Positions 42,182-50,619 of a stretch of 64,000 nucleotides of DNA are shown here, piece after piece. Origin of the DNA: JBHYDC01 sp051861205 (GTDB taxonomy: Bacteria; Pseudomonadota; Alphaproteobacteria; Rhizobiales; Pleomorphomonadaceae); NCBI GenBank assembly GCA_051861205.1, contig JBHYDC010000003.1, positions 1 through 64,000 on the forward strand, given 5' to 3'. The notes beneath the pieces are model-generated. The model did no database searches. It was given only the letters and a program-made list of their open reading frames with translations, and was not told where the DNA came from. Position 1 is the first letter of the stretch, and every line of letters begins with the position of its first letter. Position numbers and translations under genes: made by a program.

Positions 42182-42209
42182 AAGGCTCGCCTCGCGGCGG
42201 GCCTTTTTT
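42182..42209 (+). terminator. intrinsic terminator after rpsA
   Basis: AAGGCTCGC (42182-42190) pairs with GCGGGCCTT (42197-42205), nine pairs with one G-U, followed by a T6 run. It lies 40 nt after the stop. Confidence 0.9.
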
Positions 42210-42307
42210 CATGGACGGAGAGCCATAGAGCCATTCAGTCCAGCAACAAGCCTTAGTCGTTACACCACCACTGTTGACGTTCACCGTTTTCGAGCGCACT
42301 CTTATAG

Positions 42308-42430
42308 TATCCCTCGCTTATGGCGACTAGGGATACTTGACTGGCTTCCTCGTCGAAGCTGGCCGGTTCCTTGATGACGCTGTTTCATCGGAACCTGAAC
42401 GAGGGCGTCGCTTATGCGGCGCCCTTTTTA
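42308..42430 (+). ncRNA. candidate structured small RNA with its own terminator
   Basis: Four consecutive hairpins fill this gene-free stretch. H1 is TATCCC-TCGC / GCGA-GGGATA (42308-42335). H2 is GCTTC/GAAGC (42344-42359) with loop CTCGTC. H3 is GGTTCC-GATGA / TCATC-GGAACC (42365-42395). H4 is AGGGCGTCGC / GCGGCGCCCT (42402-42425), followed by TTTTTA, a classic intrinsic terminator. rpsA already has its own terminator, so this second one implies a separate transcript. A TATAGT (42303-42308) could be its -10, but no standard -35 matches, so the 5' end is uncertain. No known RNA family was recognised. Confidence 0.55.
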
Positions 42431-42573
42431 TGCTGACGAAGCGCAGCACTAACGTTCTGCTATACCGTCTCCAACTGAACCGAACGGCGAAAGCGGGACA
42501 GTAAGGACGGGGATGCCAAGAGGCAGGGCGCGGTGTATAGAGCGTCTTGATCCTGGCTGGAGAGGCCCTGTTG
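42431..42573 (+). other. sppA upstream region
   Basis: This 143-nt remainder of the rpsA-sppA gap contains no gene. It should hold the sppA promoter; no convincing -35/-10 pair was seen. The full rpsA-sppA gap (42142-42573) is otherwise explained by the rpsA terminator and the RNA candidate. Confidence 0.4.
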
Positions 42574-43530
42574 ATGACCCTCGATGCTGATGTTCTGGTC
42601 GACCGCCGCCGCACGCGCCGCAAGCTCACCTTCTGGCGCATCGCCGCTTTCGTCCTTCTCGCCGTCGCGCTTCTTGGCGCGGCCGCGCTGATCGGCGGCG
42701 ACCAGCTCGGTTCACGAACCTCGCCCCATATCGCGCGCATTACGGTGTCCGGCGTCATTCTCAGCGACCAAAAGGTCAACGAGATGCTGAAGACGATCGC
42801 CGAAAGCGATGCGGTGAAGGGCGTCATCGTCAGCATCAACAGCCCCGGCGGCTCCACCACCGGCGGCGAGGCGCTTTATGTCGGCCTACGCGAGATCAGC
42901 GGCAAAAAGCCCGTGGTCGCGGCCGTCGATACTCTGGCGGCATCGGCCGGATACATGGCGGCGATCGCAGCCGATCACATCGTGGCCCAACGCACCTCGA
43001 TCACCGGCTCGATCGGCGTTCTGTTTCAGTATGGCAATGTGACCCCGTTGCTCGACAAGCTCGGCATCTCGGTTCGCACGATCAAGTCTGCCCCCTTGAA
43101 GGCCGAGCCGTCGCCCTTCACCGAGCCCGAAGTTCCAGGTGCGCGTGAAATGATCGGCCGGCTCGTGGACGACACCTATCAATGGTTCGTCGACATTGTC
43201 GCCGAGAGGCGGAACCTCGACCGCGCCGAGGCGCTTCGCCTCGCCGACGGTTCGATCTTCTCCGGCCGGCAAGCGCTGGATTTGAAGCTGATCGATGAGA
43301 TCGGCGGCGAGCGCGAAGCTGTCGCATGGCTGGAAGCCAAGCGGAACGTGACGAAGGATCTACCCGTCCTCGACTGGGAAGCGGAGGACGGGTTCGACGG
43401 CTTCGGACTTGGATCGGCAATCCTGACCGGTGCCGGCCGCTTGGTCGGCCTCGACCTCTCCGGAATGCTGGCCGAGCCGGCGCTTGACGGCCTCGTCTCG
43501 GTTTGGCACCCTCAAATGTCGGGGCTATAA
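42574..43530 (+). CDS. sppA: signal peptide peptidase SppA, short (36K) type
   Basis: Membrane-anchored serine protease that degrades cleaved signal peptides (318 aa). One N-terminal transmembrane helix (FWRIAAFVLLAVALLGAAAL) precedes a single S49 domain. The Ser-Lys dyad is visible: Ser about 124 in TLAASAGYMAA and Lys about 176 in PLKAEPSP, a spacing of 52 as in Bacillus-type SppA. SPGGS is also present. ATG 42574 is used; other starts at 42547 and 42571 are possible. ihfB follows at 42 nt. Confidence 0.93.
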   Translation: MTLDADVLVDRRRTRRKLTFWRIAAFVLLAVALLGAAALIGGDQLGSRTSPHIARITVSGVILSDQKVNEMLKTIAESDAVKGVIVSINSPGGSTTGGEALYVGLREISGKKPVVAAVDTLAASAGYMAAIAADHIVAQRTSITGSIGVLFQYGNVTPLLDKLGISVRTIKSAPLKAEPSPFTEPEVPGAREMIGRLVDDTYQWFVDIVAERRNLDRAEALRLADGSIFSGRQALDLKLIDEIGGEREAVAWLEAKRNVTKDLPVLDWEAEDGFDGFGLGSAILTGAGRLVGLDLSGMLAEPALDGLVSVWHPQMSGL

Positions 43531-43572
43531 TGATAATTCGCAAACTTCGACCGTCGGGGGAGGTGCCTTACC

Positions 43573-43860
43573 GTGATTAAATCCGAGCTCGTGAGCCGTA
43601 TCGCGGCCCAGAATCCGCATCTCTACCAACGCGACGTCGAAAACATCGTCAACACCATTCTCGACAAGGTGGTCGAAGCGCTTGCGAACGGCGATCGGGT
43701 GGAGCTGCGCGGGTTCGGCGCTTTCTCCGTTAAGGCGCGCCCGGCCCGCGTCGGCCGCAATCCGCGCACCGGCGAGAAGGTCCCGGTGGACGAAAAATCC
43801 GTGCCCTTCTTCAAAACCGGCAAGGAAATGCGCGAGCGACTGAACGACGGGAACGACTGA
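43573..43860 (+). CDS. ihfB: integration host factor subunit beta
   Basis: DNA-bending nucleoid protein of 95 aa. The beta-arm motif ARVGRNPRTGEKVPVDEKSV includes the intercalating Pro, and the N-terminal helix pair is IKSELVSRIAAQNPHLYQRD. The start is GTG 43573, with GGAGG about 10 nt upstream. The sppA-ihfB-lapA order is conserved in the group. Its partner gene ihfA is not in the window. Confidence 0.96.
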   Translation: MIKSELVSRIAAQNPHLYQRDVENIVNTILDKVVEALANGDRVELRGFGAFSVKARPARVGRNPRTGEKVPVDEKSVPFFKTGKEMRERLNDGND

Positions 43861-43951
43861 ACGACCGGAAAGAATAACCGCCGCTTCGATCGCCATGGCG
43901 GCGGCCCCTTGAAGCGCCGCCCCCTTTCAGCCCGACCAGGAGATGAGGCTC

Positions 43952-44305
43952 ATGAAAACCCTTCTATGGCTTCTGATCGGCGGGCCGGTCGCGGTGATCG
44001 TGATCGCTCTGGCGGTCGTCAACAATCAGCCGGTCACCATAGCGCTTGATCCGTTCACCCCGCAAACTCCCTGGTTCGCCTTCACCATTCCGCTCTATGC
44101 CGTGTTCTTCGTGGCTCTGATGGCCGGCATCATCCTCGGTGGCATCGGCACCTGGACGAAGCAAGGGCGCTTCCGCAAAGCCGCACGCCAGAACCGGCGT
44201 GAAGCCGCGCGCTGGCGGGTCGAGGCCGAACAGTTGAAGGGCGCGGCCGTCACCGGGCCGTCTGGAACCGCTCTCCCCGCCCCCGCGTCCCGCCGCGCGG
44301 CCTGA
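43952..44305 (+). CDS. lapA: LapA family membrane protein
   Basis: Inner-membrane protein of 117 aa with two transmembrane helices (TLLWLLIGGPVAVIVIALAV; LYAVFFVALMAGIILGGIGT), the LapA/DUF1049 hallmark, then a basic coiled coil (RFRKAARQNRREAARWRVEA). In enterobacteria LapA works with LapB in LPS regulation; lapB is not visible here. ATG 43952 is used because AGGAG ends 9 nt before it, whereas ATG 43943 abuts that site. Confidence 0.85.
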   Translation: MKTLLWLLIGGPVAVIVIALAVVNNQPVTIALDPFTPQTPWFAFTIPLYAVFFVALMAGIILGGIGTWTKQGRFRKAARQNRREAARWRVEAEQLKGAAVTGPSGTALPAPASRRAA

Positions 44306-44335
44306 CCGGCAGTATCGCACCACAGAGTTTCCGTC

Positions 44336-45298
44336 ATGATGGTCCTCACCGCAGCGGACGTCGACGCTGCCCTTCGATCGGGCGGGCTCGTCGATGCGCT
44401 GGATCAGGGCTTCAAATCGCCGATCGAAACGCCGGTCCGTCACCACCATACGATCGATCGGAAGGGCGAACCTCCCGCTACGCTGCTCTTGATGCCGGCG
44501 TGGCACGGCGCTGACGCCGCCAAAGGCGGCTATGTCGGGGTTAAGATCGTGTCGGTCGTGCCCGGCAACGCCCGGCGGGGCCTAGCCACGGTGGTCGGAT
44601 CCTACCTGCTTCTTTCCGGCGAAACAGGCGAGCCCGTGGCGGTGATCGACGGCCGCTCGCTGACCCTGTGGCGCACCGCTGCCGCCTCCGCGCTCGCAGC
44701 CCGCTATCTCGCCCGTACCGATGCGTCGCGCTTGCTGATGATCGGCGCCGGGGCCATGGCGCCCCACCTCATTCGTGCCCATGCCTGCGAACGGCCGATC
44801 CGCGAAGTGCGCATCTGGAACCGGGATCCGGCCAAAGCGGATGCGCTTGCCGCGTCCCTCCAAGGCACCCTCGGATCCCTCTCCATCTTGGCCGTCACCG
44901 ATCTCGAACAGGCGACCGGCGACGCCGACATCATCTCGGCCGCCACGCTTTCAACCGAACCGCTGGTGCGCGGTGCGTGGCTGTCTCCCGGCGCCCACGT
45001 CGATCTCGTCGGCGGCTTTACCCCTGAAATGCGCGAGGCCGACGACGACGCCATCCGCCGCGCCGAGGTTTACGTCGACACGCGCGCGGGCGCCGGCCAC
45101 GAGGCGGGCGACATCGTTCAGCCGATCAAATCCGGCATCTTGAAGCCGGACGGCATCAAGGCCGACCTCTTCGAGCTTTGCCGAGGCATCAAGCCAGGCC
45201 GCACCGACGCAGCGTCAATCACGCTGTTCAAATCGGTGGGAACGGCGCTGGAGGATCTGGCGGCGGCGGCGCTGGTCGTCGAGCGGGTCTCGTCCTAA
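44336..45298 (+). CDS. ornithine cyclodeaminase family protein
   Basis: NAD(P)-binding enzyme of 320 aa in the OCD/mu-crystallin family. The Rossmann motif is LLMIGAGAMAPHLIRAH (about 130-146). LTLWRTAAASALAARYLA and the terminal ITLFKSVGTALEDLAAA signature are present. Members include ornithine cyclodeaminase, alanine dehydrogenase and delta1-pyrroline/piperideine-2-carboxylate reductases; sequence alone does not decide. It sits 30 nt after lapA and ends 5 nt from the convergent hslO stop. Confidence 0.85.
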   Translation: MMVLTAADVDAALRSGGLVDALDQGFKSPIETPVRHHHTIDRKGEPPATLLLMPAWHGADAAKGGYVGVKIVSVVPGNARRGLATVVGSYLLLSGETGEPVAVIDGRSLTLWRTAAASALAARYLARTDASRLLMIGAGAMAPHLIRAHACERPIREVRIWNRDPAKADALAASLQGTLGSLSILAVTDLEQATGDADIISAATLSTEPLVRGAWLSPGAHVDLVGGFTPEMREADDDAIRRAEVYVDTRAGAGHEAGDIVQPIKSGILKPDGIKADLFELCRGIKPGRTDAASITLFKSVGTALEDLAAAALVVERVSS

Positions 45299-45303
45299 CC
45301 CGG

Positions 45304-46296
45304 TCAGGGTAGATCCGCGTAGACCGCCGGATCGAAGTCGTACGTCGTCGAGCAAAACTCGCAGGTGACTGCGATCTTATCGTCCATCACCATATCGTCC
45401 CGCTCCTGGCGGGTGAAGGAACGCAGCATCTCGTCCACGCGCTCGCGCGAACAACGGCAGCGCTCCACGATCGGCTGACGATCGAACACGCGCACCCCGC
45501 GCTCATGGAACAAGCGGTAGAGCAAGGTTTCGGCCGAAACTTCCGGATCGGTCAGTTCGTCGTCCTGCACCGTTTCCACAAGGCTGCGCGCCTCGGTCCA
45601 GGCGTCATCTTCCTCGACGTCCTCATAGCTTGCGCCTTCCGGAAGATCGCCCGGCGGCAGGTCGCGCACCGGCATACGCTCGGGCGCCTCCGGCAGGAAC
45701 TGCACAAGAATACCGCCCGCCCGCCAAAGGCGGCGCGGCTCGCGGCCGGGATCGCGCGTGATCACTTCCGATACGGCAAGCCGGACGCGGGTCGGGATCT
45801 GCTCCGACTGGTCGAAATACTGGTGCGCGGCGTCTTCCAGCGAGCGCCCGTCGAGCGGAACCACGCCCTGATAGCGGCTGCTGAACTCGCCCTGGTCCAC
45901 CGTCATCGCGAGATGGCCGGACCCCAGAAGCTGCTCCGGCAAATCGCGCCCCGCCGCCACCGCCGCATTCACCGCATCGCGGTCGAAGCGGGCGCAGGCG
46001 CGGATCCGGTCCGGCGTTTCGAAATCCACCACCAGCATATGCACCGGACCGTCCGATTGCGTCTGCATGATGAAACGGCCCTCGAACTTCAGCGATGTGC
46101 CGAGCAGAGCCGTCAGCGCCACCGCCTCGCCGAGCAGCCGTGAGACGGCCGGCGGATAATCGTGCCGGTGCAAAATGGAATCCACGGCCGCGCCGAGGTG
46201 AACCACCCGGCCGCGCGCATCCAGCGCCTCGACAGCGAAGGGAAGCACGCGGTCGTCGCCGGCCGCATGCCCGAAACCCGTCTCGACCTCACCCAT
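45304..46296 (-). CDS. hslO: redox-regulated chaperone Hsp33
   Basis: Holdase activated by oxidation (330 aa). The core begins PFAVEALDARGRVVHLG. The C-terminal redox switch has the zinc-binding cysteines CRCSRE and VTCEFCSTTYDFD in the CxC...CxxC order, so regulation is expected to be intact. ATG 46296 overlaps the argF stop (TGATG), favouring it over 46320. Last gene of the argD-argF-hslO operon. Confidence 0.94.
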   Translation of the reverse strand: MGEVETGFGHAAGDDRVLPFAVEALDARGRVVHLGAAVDSILHRHDYPPAVSRLLGEAVALTALLGTSLKFEGRFIMQTQSDGPVHMLVVDFETPDRIRACARFDRDAVNAAVAAGRDLPEQLLGSGHLAMTVDQGEFSSRYQGVVPLDGRSLEDAAHQYFDQSEQIPTRVRLAVSEVITRDPGREPRRLWRAGGILVQFLPEAPERMPVRDLPPGDLPEGASYEDVEEDDAWTEARSLVETVQDDELTDPEVSAETLLYRLFHERGVRVFDRQPIVERCRCSRERVDEMLRSFTRQERDDMVMDDKIAVTCEFCSTTYDFDPAVYADLP

Positions 46297-47237
46297 CAGT
46301 CCATCGCTCCCAGGCACCAAGCGAGAATGCCTTTTTGTGCGTGGAGGCGGTTTTCCGCCTCATCGAACACGATGGACTGCGGACCGTCCATCACGGAGGT
46401 GGTCACTTCTTCCTCGCGGTGCGCGGGCAGGCAATGCATGAACACAGCATCCCGCTTGGCCGCCCCCATCAAACGATCGTTCACTTGATAGGGTTGCAAC
46501 AGCGCATGCCGGCGCTCGGCATCCTCGTCGCCCATCGAAACCCAAGTATCGGTGACCACGCAGTCCACCCCGTCCACCGCCTCGAATGGATCGGTGGTGA
46601 CATGCACCGTGCCGCCATTCGCAAGCGCCCAAGCGATCGGTTCAGGGCGCGGCGACAGCGCGGAGGGCGCCGCGATCCGCATTTCGAAGCCGAAGCGTGC
46701 AGAGGCATGCACCCAAGACGAGAGCACGTTGTTGATATCACCGACCCAAGCCACCTTACGGCCCGCGATCGAGCCGCGATGCTCCTGATAGGTCATCACA
46801 TCAGCCATGACCTGGCAGGGATGCGAGAGCCGCGTGAGCCCGTTGATCACCGGCACCGTGGCGTTTTCGGCAAGCTCCGTCAGAGCCGCATGATCCAGAA
46901 TGCGGATCATGATGGCGTCGACATAGCGCGACAGCACGCGCGCCGTGTCGGCGATCGTCTCGCCGCGGCCAAGCTGCATCTCATCGCCGGTCAGCATCAG
47001 CGTTTCGCCGCCAAGCTGGCGCATGCCGACGTCGAAGGAAACGCGGGTGCGGGTGGACGGACGCTCGAACACCATGGCGAGCACCTTGCCGGCCAGCGGC
47101 CCGTCGCCGCGCCGGGTGCCGGTTCGTTCAGCCCTCCGTTCCGCTTTCAGCGCAGCGGCTTTGGCAAGGATGCGCCGCAGTTCCGGCGCGGACACATCGG
47201 TGAGGTCCAGGAAATGCCTGGGGGTCGTTTCGGTCAT
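46296..47237 (-). CDS. argF: ornithine carbamoyltransferase
   Basis: Converts ornithine and carbamoyl phosphate to citrulline in arginine synthesis (313 aa). The carbamoyl phosphate motif FERPSTRTRVSF and the ornithine-site motif MHCLPAHR are intact. ATG 47237 has AGGAGGG upstream at 47245-47251; the longer frame overlaps argD and is rejected. It sits between argD and hslO. Confidence 0.96.
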   Translation of the reverse strand: MTETTPRHFLDLTDVSAPELRRILAKAAALKAERRAERTGTRRGDGPLAGKVLAMVFERPSTRTRVSFDVGMRQLGGETLMLTGDEMQLGRGETIADTARVLSRYVDAIMIRILDHAALTELAENATVPVINGLTRLSHPCQVMADVMTYQEHRGSIAGRKVAWVGDINNVLSSWVHASARFGFEMRIAAPSALSPRPEPIAWALANGGTVHVTTDPFEAVDGVDCVVTDTWVSMGDEDAERRHALLQPYQVNDRLMGAAKRDAVFMHCLPAHREEEVTTSVMDGPQSIVFDEAENRLHAQKGILAWCLGAMD

Positions 47238-47250
47238 GGCGCGGCCCTCC

Positions 47251-48471
47251 TCAGCCCGTCTTCGCCGCGTCGGCCGCAAGCTTGGCCTCAATGATCTGCG
47301 CTGCCCGGTGGATACGGGTCACGGCCTCGCGCACCTCATCGTCGCCGATGATGAGCGGGGGCAACAGGCGCACCACATTGTCGCCCGCGCCGATGGCAAG
47401 CAGCCGCTCGCCCCGAAAAGCCGCCGCGACCTCGGCCGGCGGCAGCTTGCATTTGAGGCCGATCAAAAGCCCTTCGCCGCGCACCGCTTCGAATACGGAA
47501 CCATGACTATCGAGCACTTCGGCCAAACCCTGCTTCAGGCGCAGCCCGACGTGGCGAACATGGTCGAGGAAGCCCGGCTCCAGCACCACATCCAGCACCG
47601 CATTGCCAACCGCCATCGCCAGCGGATTGCCGCCGAAGGTGGTGCCGTGTGAACCGGCCGTCATGCCTGCGGCGGCCTGTTCGGTGGCAAGGCACGCGCC
47701 AACCGGAAAACCGCCGCCAAGCCCCTTGGCAGCCGCCAGAATATCAGGCGTGACGCCGGACCATTCATAAGCGAACAGCTTGCCGGTGCGCCCGACGCCC
47801 GTCTGCACCTCGTCAAAGATCAGGAGAATGCCATGCTCGTCGCAAAGTTCGCGCAGGCCCTTGAGGCAGACGGCCGGAACTGGACGTACACCGCCCTCGC
47901 CCTGGATCGGCTCGATCAGGATCGCCGCCGTTTCCGGCCCGATCGCGGCTTTCAGAGCCTCATGGTCGCCGAACGGCACCTGATCGAAACCTTCGACCTT
48001 GGGTCCGAAGCCTTCAAGATACTTCTGCTGCCCGCCGGCGGCGAGCGTCGCCAGGGTCCGGCCGTGGAAAGCACCCTCGAAGGTCAGGATCCGGTAGCGC
48101 TCCGGATGACCGGCGGCATAGTGGTAGCGCCGCGCCGTCTTGATCGCGCATTCCAGCGCTTCAGCGCCCGAATTGGTGAAGAACACCCGGTCGGCGAAGG
48201 TGGCATCCACCAAGCGCTGCGCGAGACGCTCCTGATCCGGGATCCGGAAAGCATTTGACACGTGCCAAAGCCGCTCGGCCTGTGCCTTCAACGTGTTCAC
48301 CAGATGCGGATGCGCATGACCGAGCGCGTTGACCGCGATGCCCGAGCCGAAATCGAGCCAGCGCTCGCCGGAGGTATCCACAAGCCAAGCCCCCTCGCCT
48401 CGCTCGAAGGCCACGTCCGCGCGTGCGAAAGTCGCAAAAAGCGGAGAAGCGGGACCTGAAGCGGCGGACAT
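47251..48471 (-). CDS. argD: acetylornithine aminotransferase
   Basis: PLP enzyme of arginine biosynthesis (406 aa), class III aminotransferase. Features are FTNSGAEALECAIKTAR, LLIFDEVQTGVGRTG and the PLP lysine in AAKGLGGGFPVGACLA. ATG 48471 is chosen because homologues begin SPLFATFARAD; an upstream ATG at 48615 would extend into the promoter. It may also act as succinyldiaminopimelate aminotransferase, as in other bacteria. Confidence 0.95.
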   Translation of the reverse strand: MSAASGPASPLFATFARADVAFERGEGAWLVDTSGERWLDFGSGIAVNALGHAHPHLVNTLKAQAERLWHVSNAFRIPDQERLAQRLVDATFADRVFFTNSGAEALECAIKTARRYHYAAGHPERYRILTFEGAFHGRTLATLAAGGQQKYLEGFGPKVEGFDQVPFGDHEALKAAIGPETAAILIEPIQGEGGVRPVPAVCLKGLRELCDEHGILLIFDEVQTGVGRTGKLFAYEWSGVTPDILAAAKGLGGGFPVGACLATEQAAAGMTAGSHGTTFGGNPLAMAVGNAVLDVVLEPGFLDHVRHVGLRLKQGLAEVLDSHGSVFEAVRGEGLLIGLKCKLPPAEVAAAFRGERLLAIGAGDNVVRLLPPLIIGDDEVREAVTRIHRAAQIIEAKLAADAAKTG

Positions 48472-48943
48472 GGCGGGGTTTCCTTGGAAGGTTTCCTTAT
48501 GGCGTTCGCCGGCGTCGCACGATGGCGGACCCGACAAAAACGTCAAGCCGCGCCCCCAATCCGGCGGCGCGGCCTCTAAGCTTGTGTATAGCATGGACAC
48601 GGCCTCGACTGTCAATGCTTTTAGCCGAGCAAGGACAGACCCGATTCATCTTTGCGGGATTTAGGCAACACCTCTGAAGAATTTAGATTCGTCTGACGGA
48701 ACGCGCCGCGAAGCGGTCAGGATATTTGGGGAAAACTCCATTCATCGGCGGGGATGAGTCGCGGCGGCGTTGCCACGGAGTCTATGGGTATTGTAGATTC
48801 AGCGAAGTCGCTACGAGATGTCGTAGGGCCACCCCATCACCGGGTCATTGATTAAGCGTTGCATTCGCGTCTCCGAGCTTAACGATTTCGGGCGAAGCAT
48901 TTCGGATTCCGCCGCTTTGCGGCCCACGACGAGGATTTGAAAC
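48472..48943. other. argD-gcrA divergent intergenic region
   Basis: This 472-nt stretch holds no gene. It contains the argD promoter and six GANTC (CcrM-type) sites at 48643, 48686, 48756, 48778, 48796 and 48905. A hairpin is formed by CTACGA (48811-48816) and TCGTAG (48821-48826), and a GCCGC/GCGGC stem lies at 48911-48923 just before gcrA. No CtrA-type TTAA-N7-TTAA or DnaA box was found. Confidence 0.7.
48585..48615 (-). promoter_or_regulatory. predicted argD promoter
   Basis: On the minus strand a perfect TTGACA (48615-48610) is followed 18 nt later by CTATAC (48591-48586), matching the rhizobial TTGAC-N17/18-CTATAT style. It lies about 115 nt upstream of the argD ATG. Confidence 0.55.
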
Positions 48944-49477
48944 ATGTCCTGGACCGATGAACGCGTCGAACGGCTGAAGACGCTCTGGTCGGAAGGCCTC
49001 AGCGCAAGCCAGATCGCCGCTGAACTTGGCGGCGTGACGCGCAATGCCGTTATCGGCAAGGTTCACCGGCTGGGGCTGTCCGGCCGTGCCAAGCCCCAAG
49101 CCCAGGCCGCCCGGCCGGCCCAGGCCGCGCGCCACAAGCCCGCGGCGCCGAACCGCCCGGCGCAGTCACCGGCCCGCCCGGCCCGGCCGATCACCATCGG
49201 CAACGTCGCCCTGAAGGCCGACGCCAGCCCGGATGAAGCCCCGCTTCCCGCGCCTATCCGCGCCGCCGACGTGGAGCCATTGCAGTTCGAACGCGTGACG
49301 ATCCTTCACCTCACCGAACAGACCTGCAAATGGCCGATCGGCGATCCCGGCCGTCCGGATTTCTTCTTCTGCGGCCGCAAATCGGACTCGGGCGTGCCCT
49401 ACTGCGCCTATCATTCGCGGATCGCCTACCAGCCGTCGAACGAGCGCAAACAGCGCGAGCGCCGCGCCGCCGGTTGA
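48944..49477 (+). CDS. gcrA: cell-cycle regulator GcrA
   Basis: Sigma70-associated regulator that acts at CcrM-methylated GANTC promoters (177 aa). The N-terminal DNA-binding domain is WTDERVERLKTLWSEGLSA then GVTRNAVIGKVHRLGLSGRA. A Pro/Ala-rich linker (about 50-95) leads to the C-terminal sigma-binding region with CKWPIGDPGRPDFFFCG and PYCAYHSRIAYQP. ATG 48944 follows GAGGATT. Its own upstream region has several GANTC sites. Confidence 0.95.
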   Translation: MSWTDERVERLKTLWSEGLSASQIAAELGGVTRNAVIGKVHRLGLSGRAKPQAQAARPAQAARHKPAAPNRPAQSPARPARPITIGNVALKADASPDEAPLPAPIRAADVEPLQFERVTILHLTEQTCKWPIGDPGRPDFFFCGRKSDSGVPYCAYHSRIAYQPSNERKQRERRAAG

Positions 49478-49506
49478 CACCTTTCCCATCCCTATCAGCG
49501 CGCAAG

Positions 49507-49537
49507 AGCCCCGATGCCTCCGCACCGGGGCTTTTTT
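49507..49537 (+). terminator. intrinsic terminator after gcrA
   Basis: AGCCCCG (49507-49513) and CGGGGCT (49526-49532) form a perfect 7-bp stem followed by a T6 run, 30 nt past the gcrA stop. Confidence 0.88.
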
Positions 49538-49553
49538 CATCGGCGAACGGCGG

Positions 49554-50507
49554 TCAAAGCTTGCGCAGCATCACCGTCTCGATGGCGTGACTGGCGTCCT
49601 TGCGCAGGATCAGGTCGGCGCGCGGGCGGGTCGGCAGAATGTTTTCGCGCAGGTTCGGCAGATTGATCCGGTTCCAAAGGCCGTTCGCGATGGCGATGGC
49701 CTCACCCTCCGAAATCTCGGCATAGCGGGCGAAATAGGAGCGCGGGTCGCGGAAAGCCGTCTGGCGCAGATGCATGAAGCGCGAGACATACCAAGCGCTT
49801 AGATCATTTTCGTCCGCGTCGATATAGATGGAGAAGTCGAAGAAGTCGGAAACAAACGGGACCGCCTTGCCGTCGCGCGGAAGGCGGCTTGTTTGCAGAA
49901 CATTCAGCCCCTCAAGGATGAGAATATCCGGCCGGTCGATCGTGACAGTTTCACCGGGCACGACGTCGTAGACGAGGTGCGAATAAACCGGCGCGGCGAC
50001 ATGCGGCTTGCCGGCCTTGATATCGGAGAGAAACGCAAGCAGCGCACGCTGATCATAGCTTTCCGGAAAGCCCTTGCGCTCCATCAGCCCCTCGGCCTTC
50101 AGGACCGCGTTGGGCAAGAGGAACCCGTCGGTGGTGATCAGATCCACCTTGGGGTTCGCCGTCCAGCGTTGCAGCATGGTCTTCAAGATGCGCGCCGTCG
50201 TCGATTTTCCGACCGCCACCGACCCGGCGACACCGATGATGAAGGGCATCTTTTCATCGGAATGCCCGAGAAACTTCCGGGTGGCGTTATGCAGCCCCTG
50301 CGTTGCCTCCACGTAGAACGACAAGAGGCGCGAGAGCGGCAGGTAGATATCTTCGACCTCGTCGAGTTGCACCGGATCGCCCAGGGAACGCAGACGGATC
50401 ACGTCCTCCAAGGTCAGCGTCATCGGCGTACCGCGACGAAGCGCCGACCATTCGGCCTTGGAGAACACCTGATAGGGCGAAAGGGTGGTCCGGGCGACCT
50501 GATCCAT
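49554..50507 (-). CDS. coaA: type I pantothenate kinase
   Basis: First step of CoA synthesis from pantothenate (317 aa). Walker A is GVAGSVAVGKSTTARIL. TDGFLLPNAVLKAEGLMERK and the IDADENDLSAWYVSRFMHLR segment are characteristic. ATG 50507 has GAGGTGG upstream; ATG 50537 lacks a good site. It lies downstream of hisE on the same strand, a common alphaproteobacterial arrangement. Confidence 0.95.
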   Translation of the reverse strand: MDQVARTTLSPYQVFSKAEWSALRRGTPMTLTLEDVIRLRSLGDPVQLDEVEDIYLPLSRLLSFYVEATQGLHNATRKFLGHSDEKMPFIIGVAGSVAVGKSTTARILKTMLQRWTANPKVDLITTDGFLLPNAVLKAEGLMERKGFPESYDQRALLAFLSDIKAGKPHVAAPVYSHLVYDVVPGETVTIDRPDILILEGLNVLQTSRLPRDGKAVPFVSDFFDFSIYIDADENDLSAWYVSRFMHLRQTAFRDPRSYFARYAEISEGEAIAIANGLWNRINLPNLRENILPTRPRADLILRKDASHAIETVMLRKL

Positions 50508-50619
50508 GACGTCCACCTCGGCGCGGCGGCTGTTCATCGGCGGGGCTTTTCCCTGAAAAAGACCCGGCCAATAAGGCTAAATCAGTTGCGTCATATCACG
50601 AGAAACATGGAAAGCGGCG

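Noticed and set aside
42274..42308. TTGACG with TATAGT as the promoter of the RNA candidate
   Set aside because: The spacer is 23 nt, too long for a normal sigma70 promoter; the start of this RNA is left open.
48840..48943. CtrA binding site before gcrA
   Set aside because: TTAA half-sites occur but not in the TTAA-N7-TTAA spacing.
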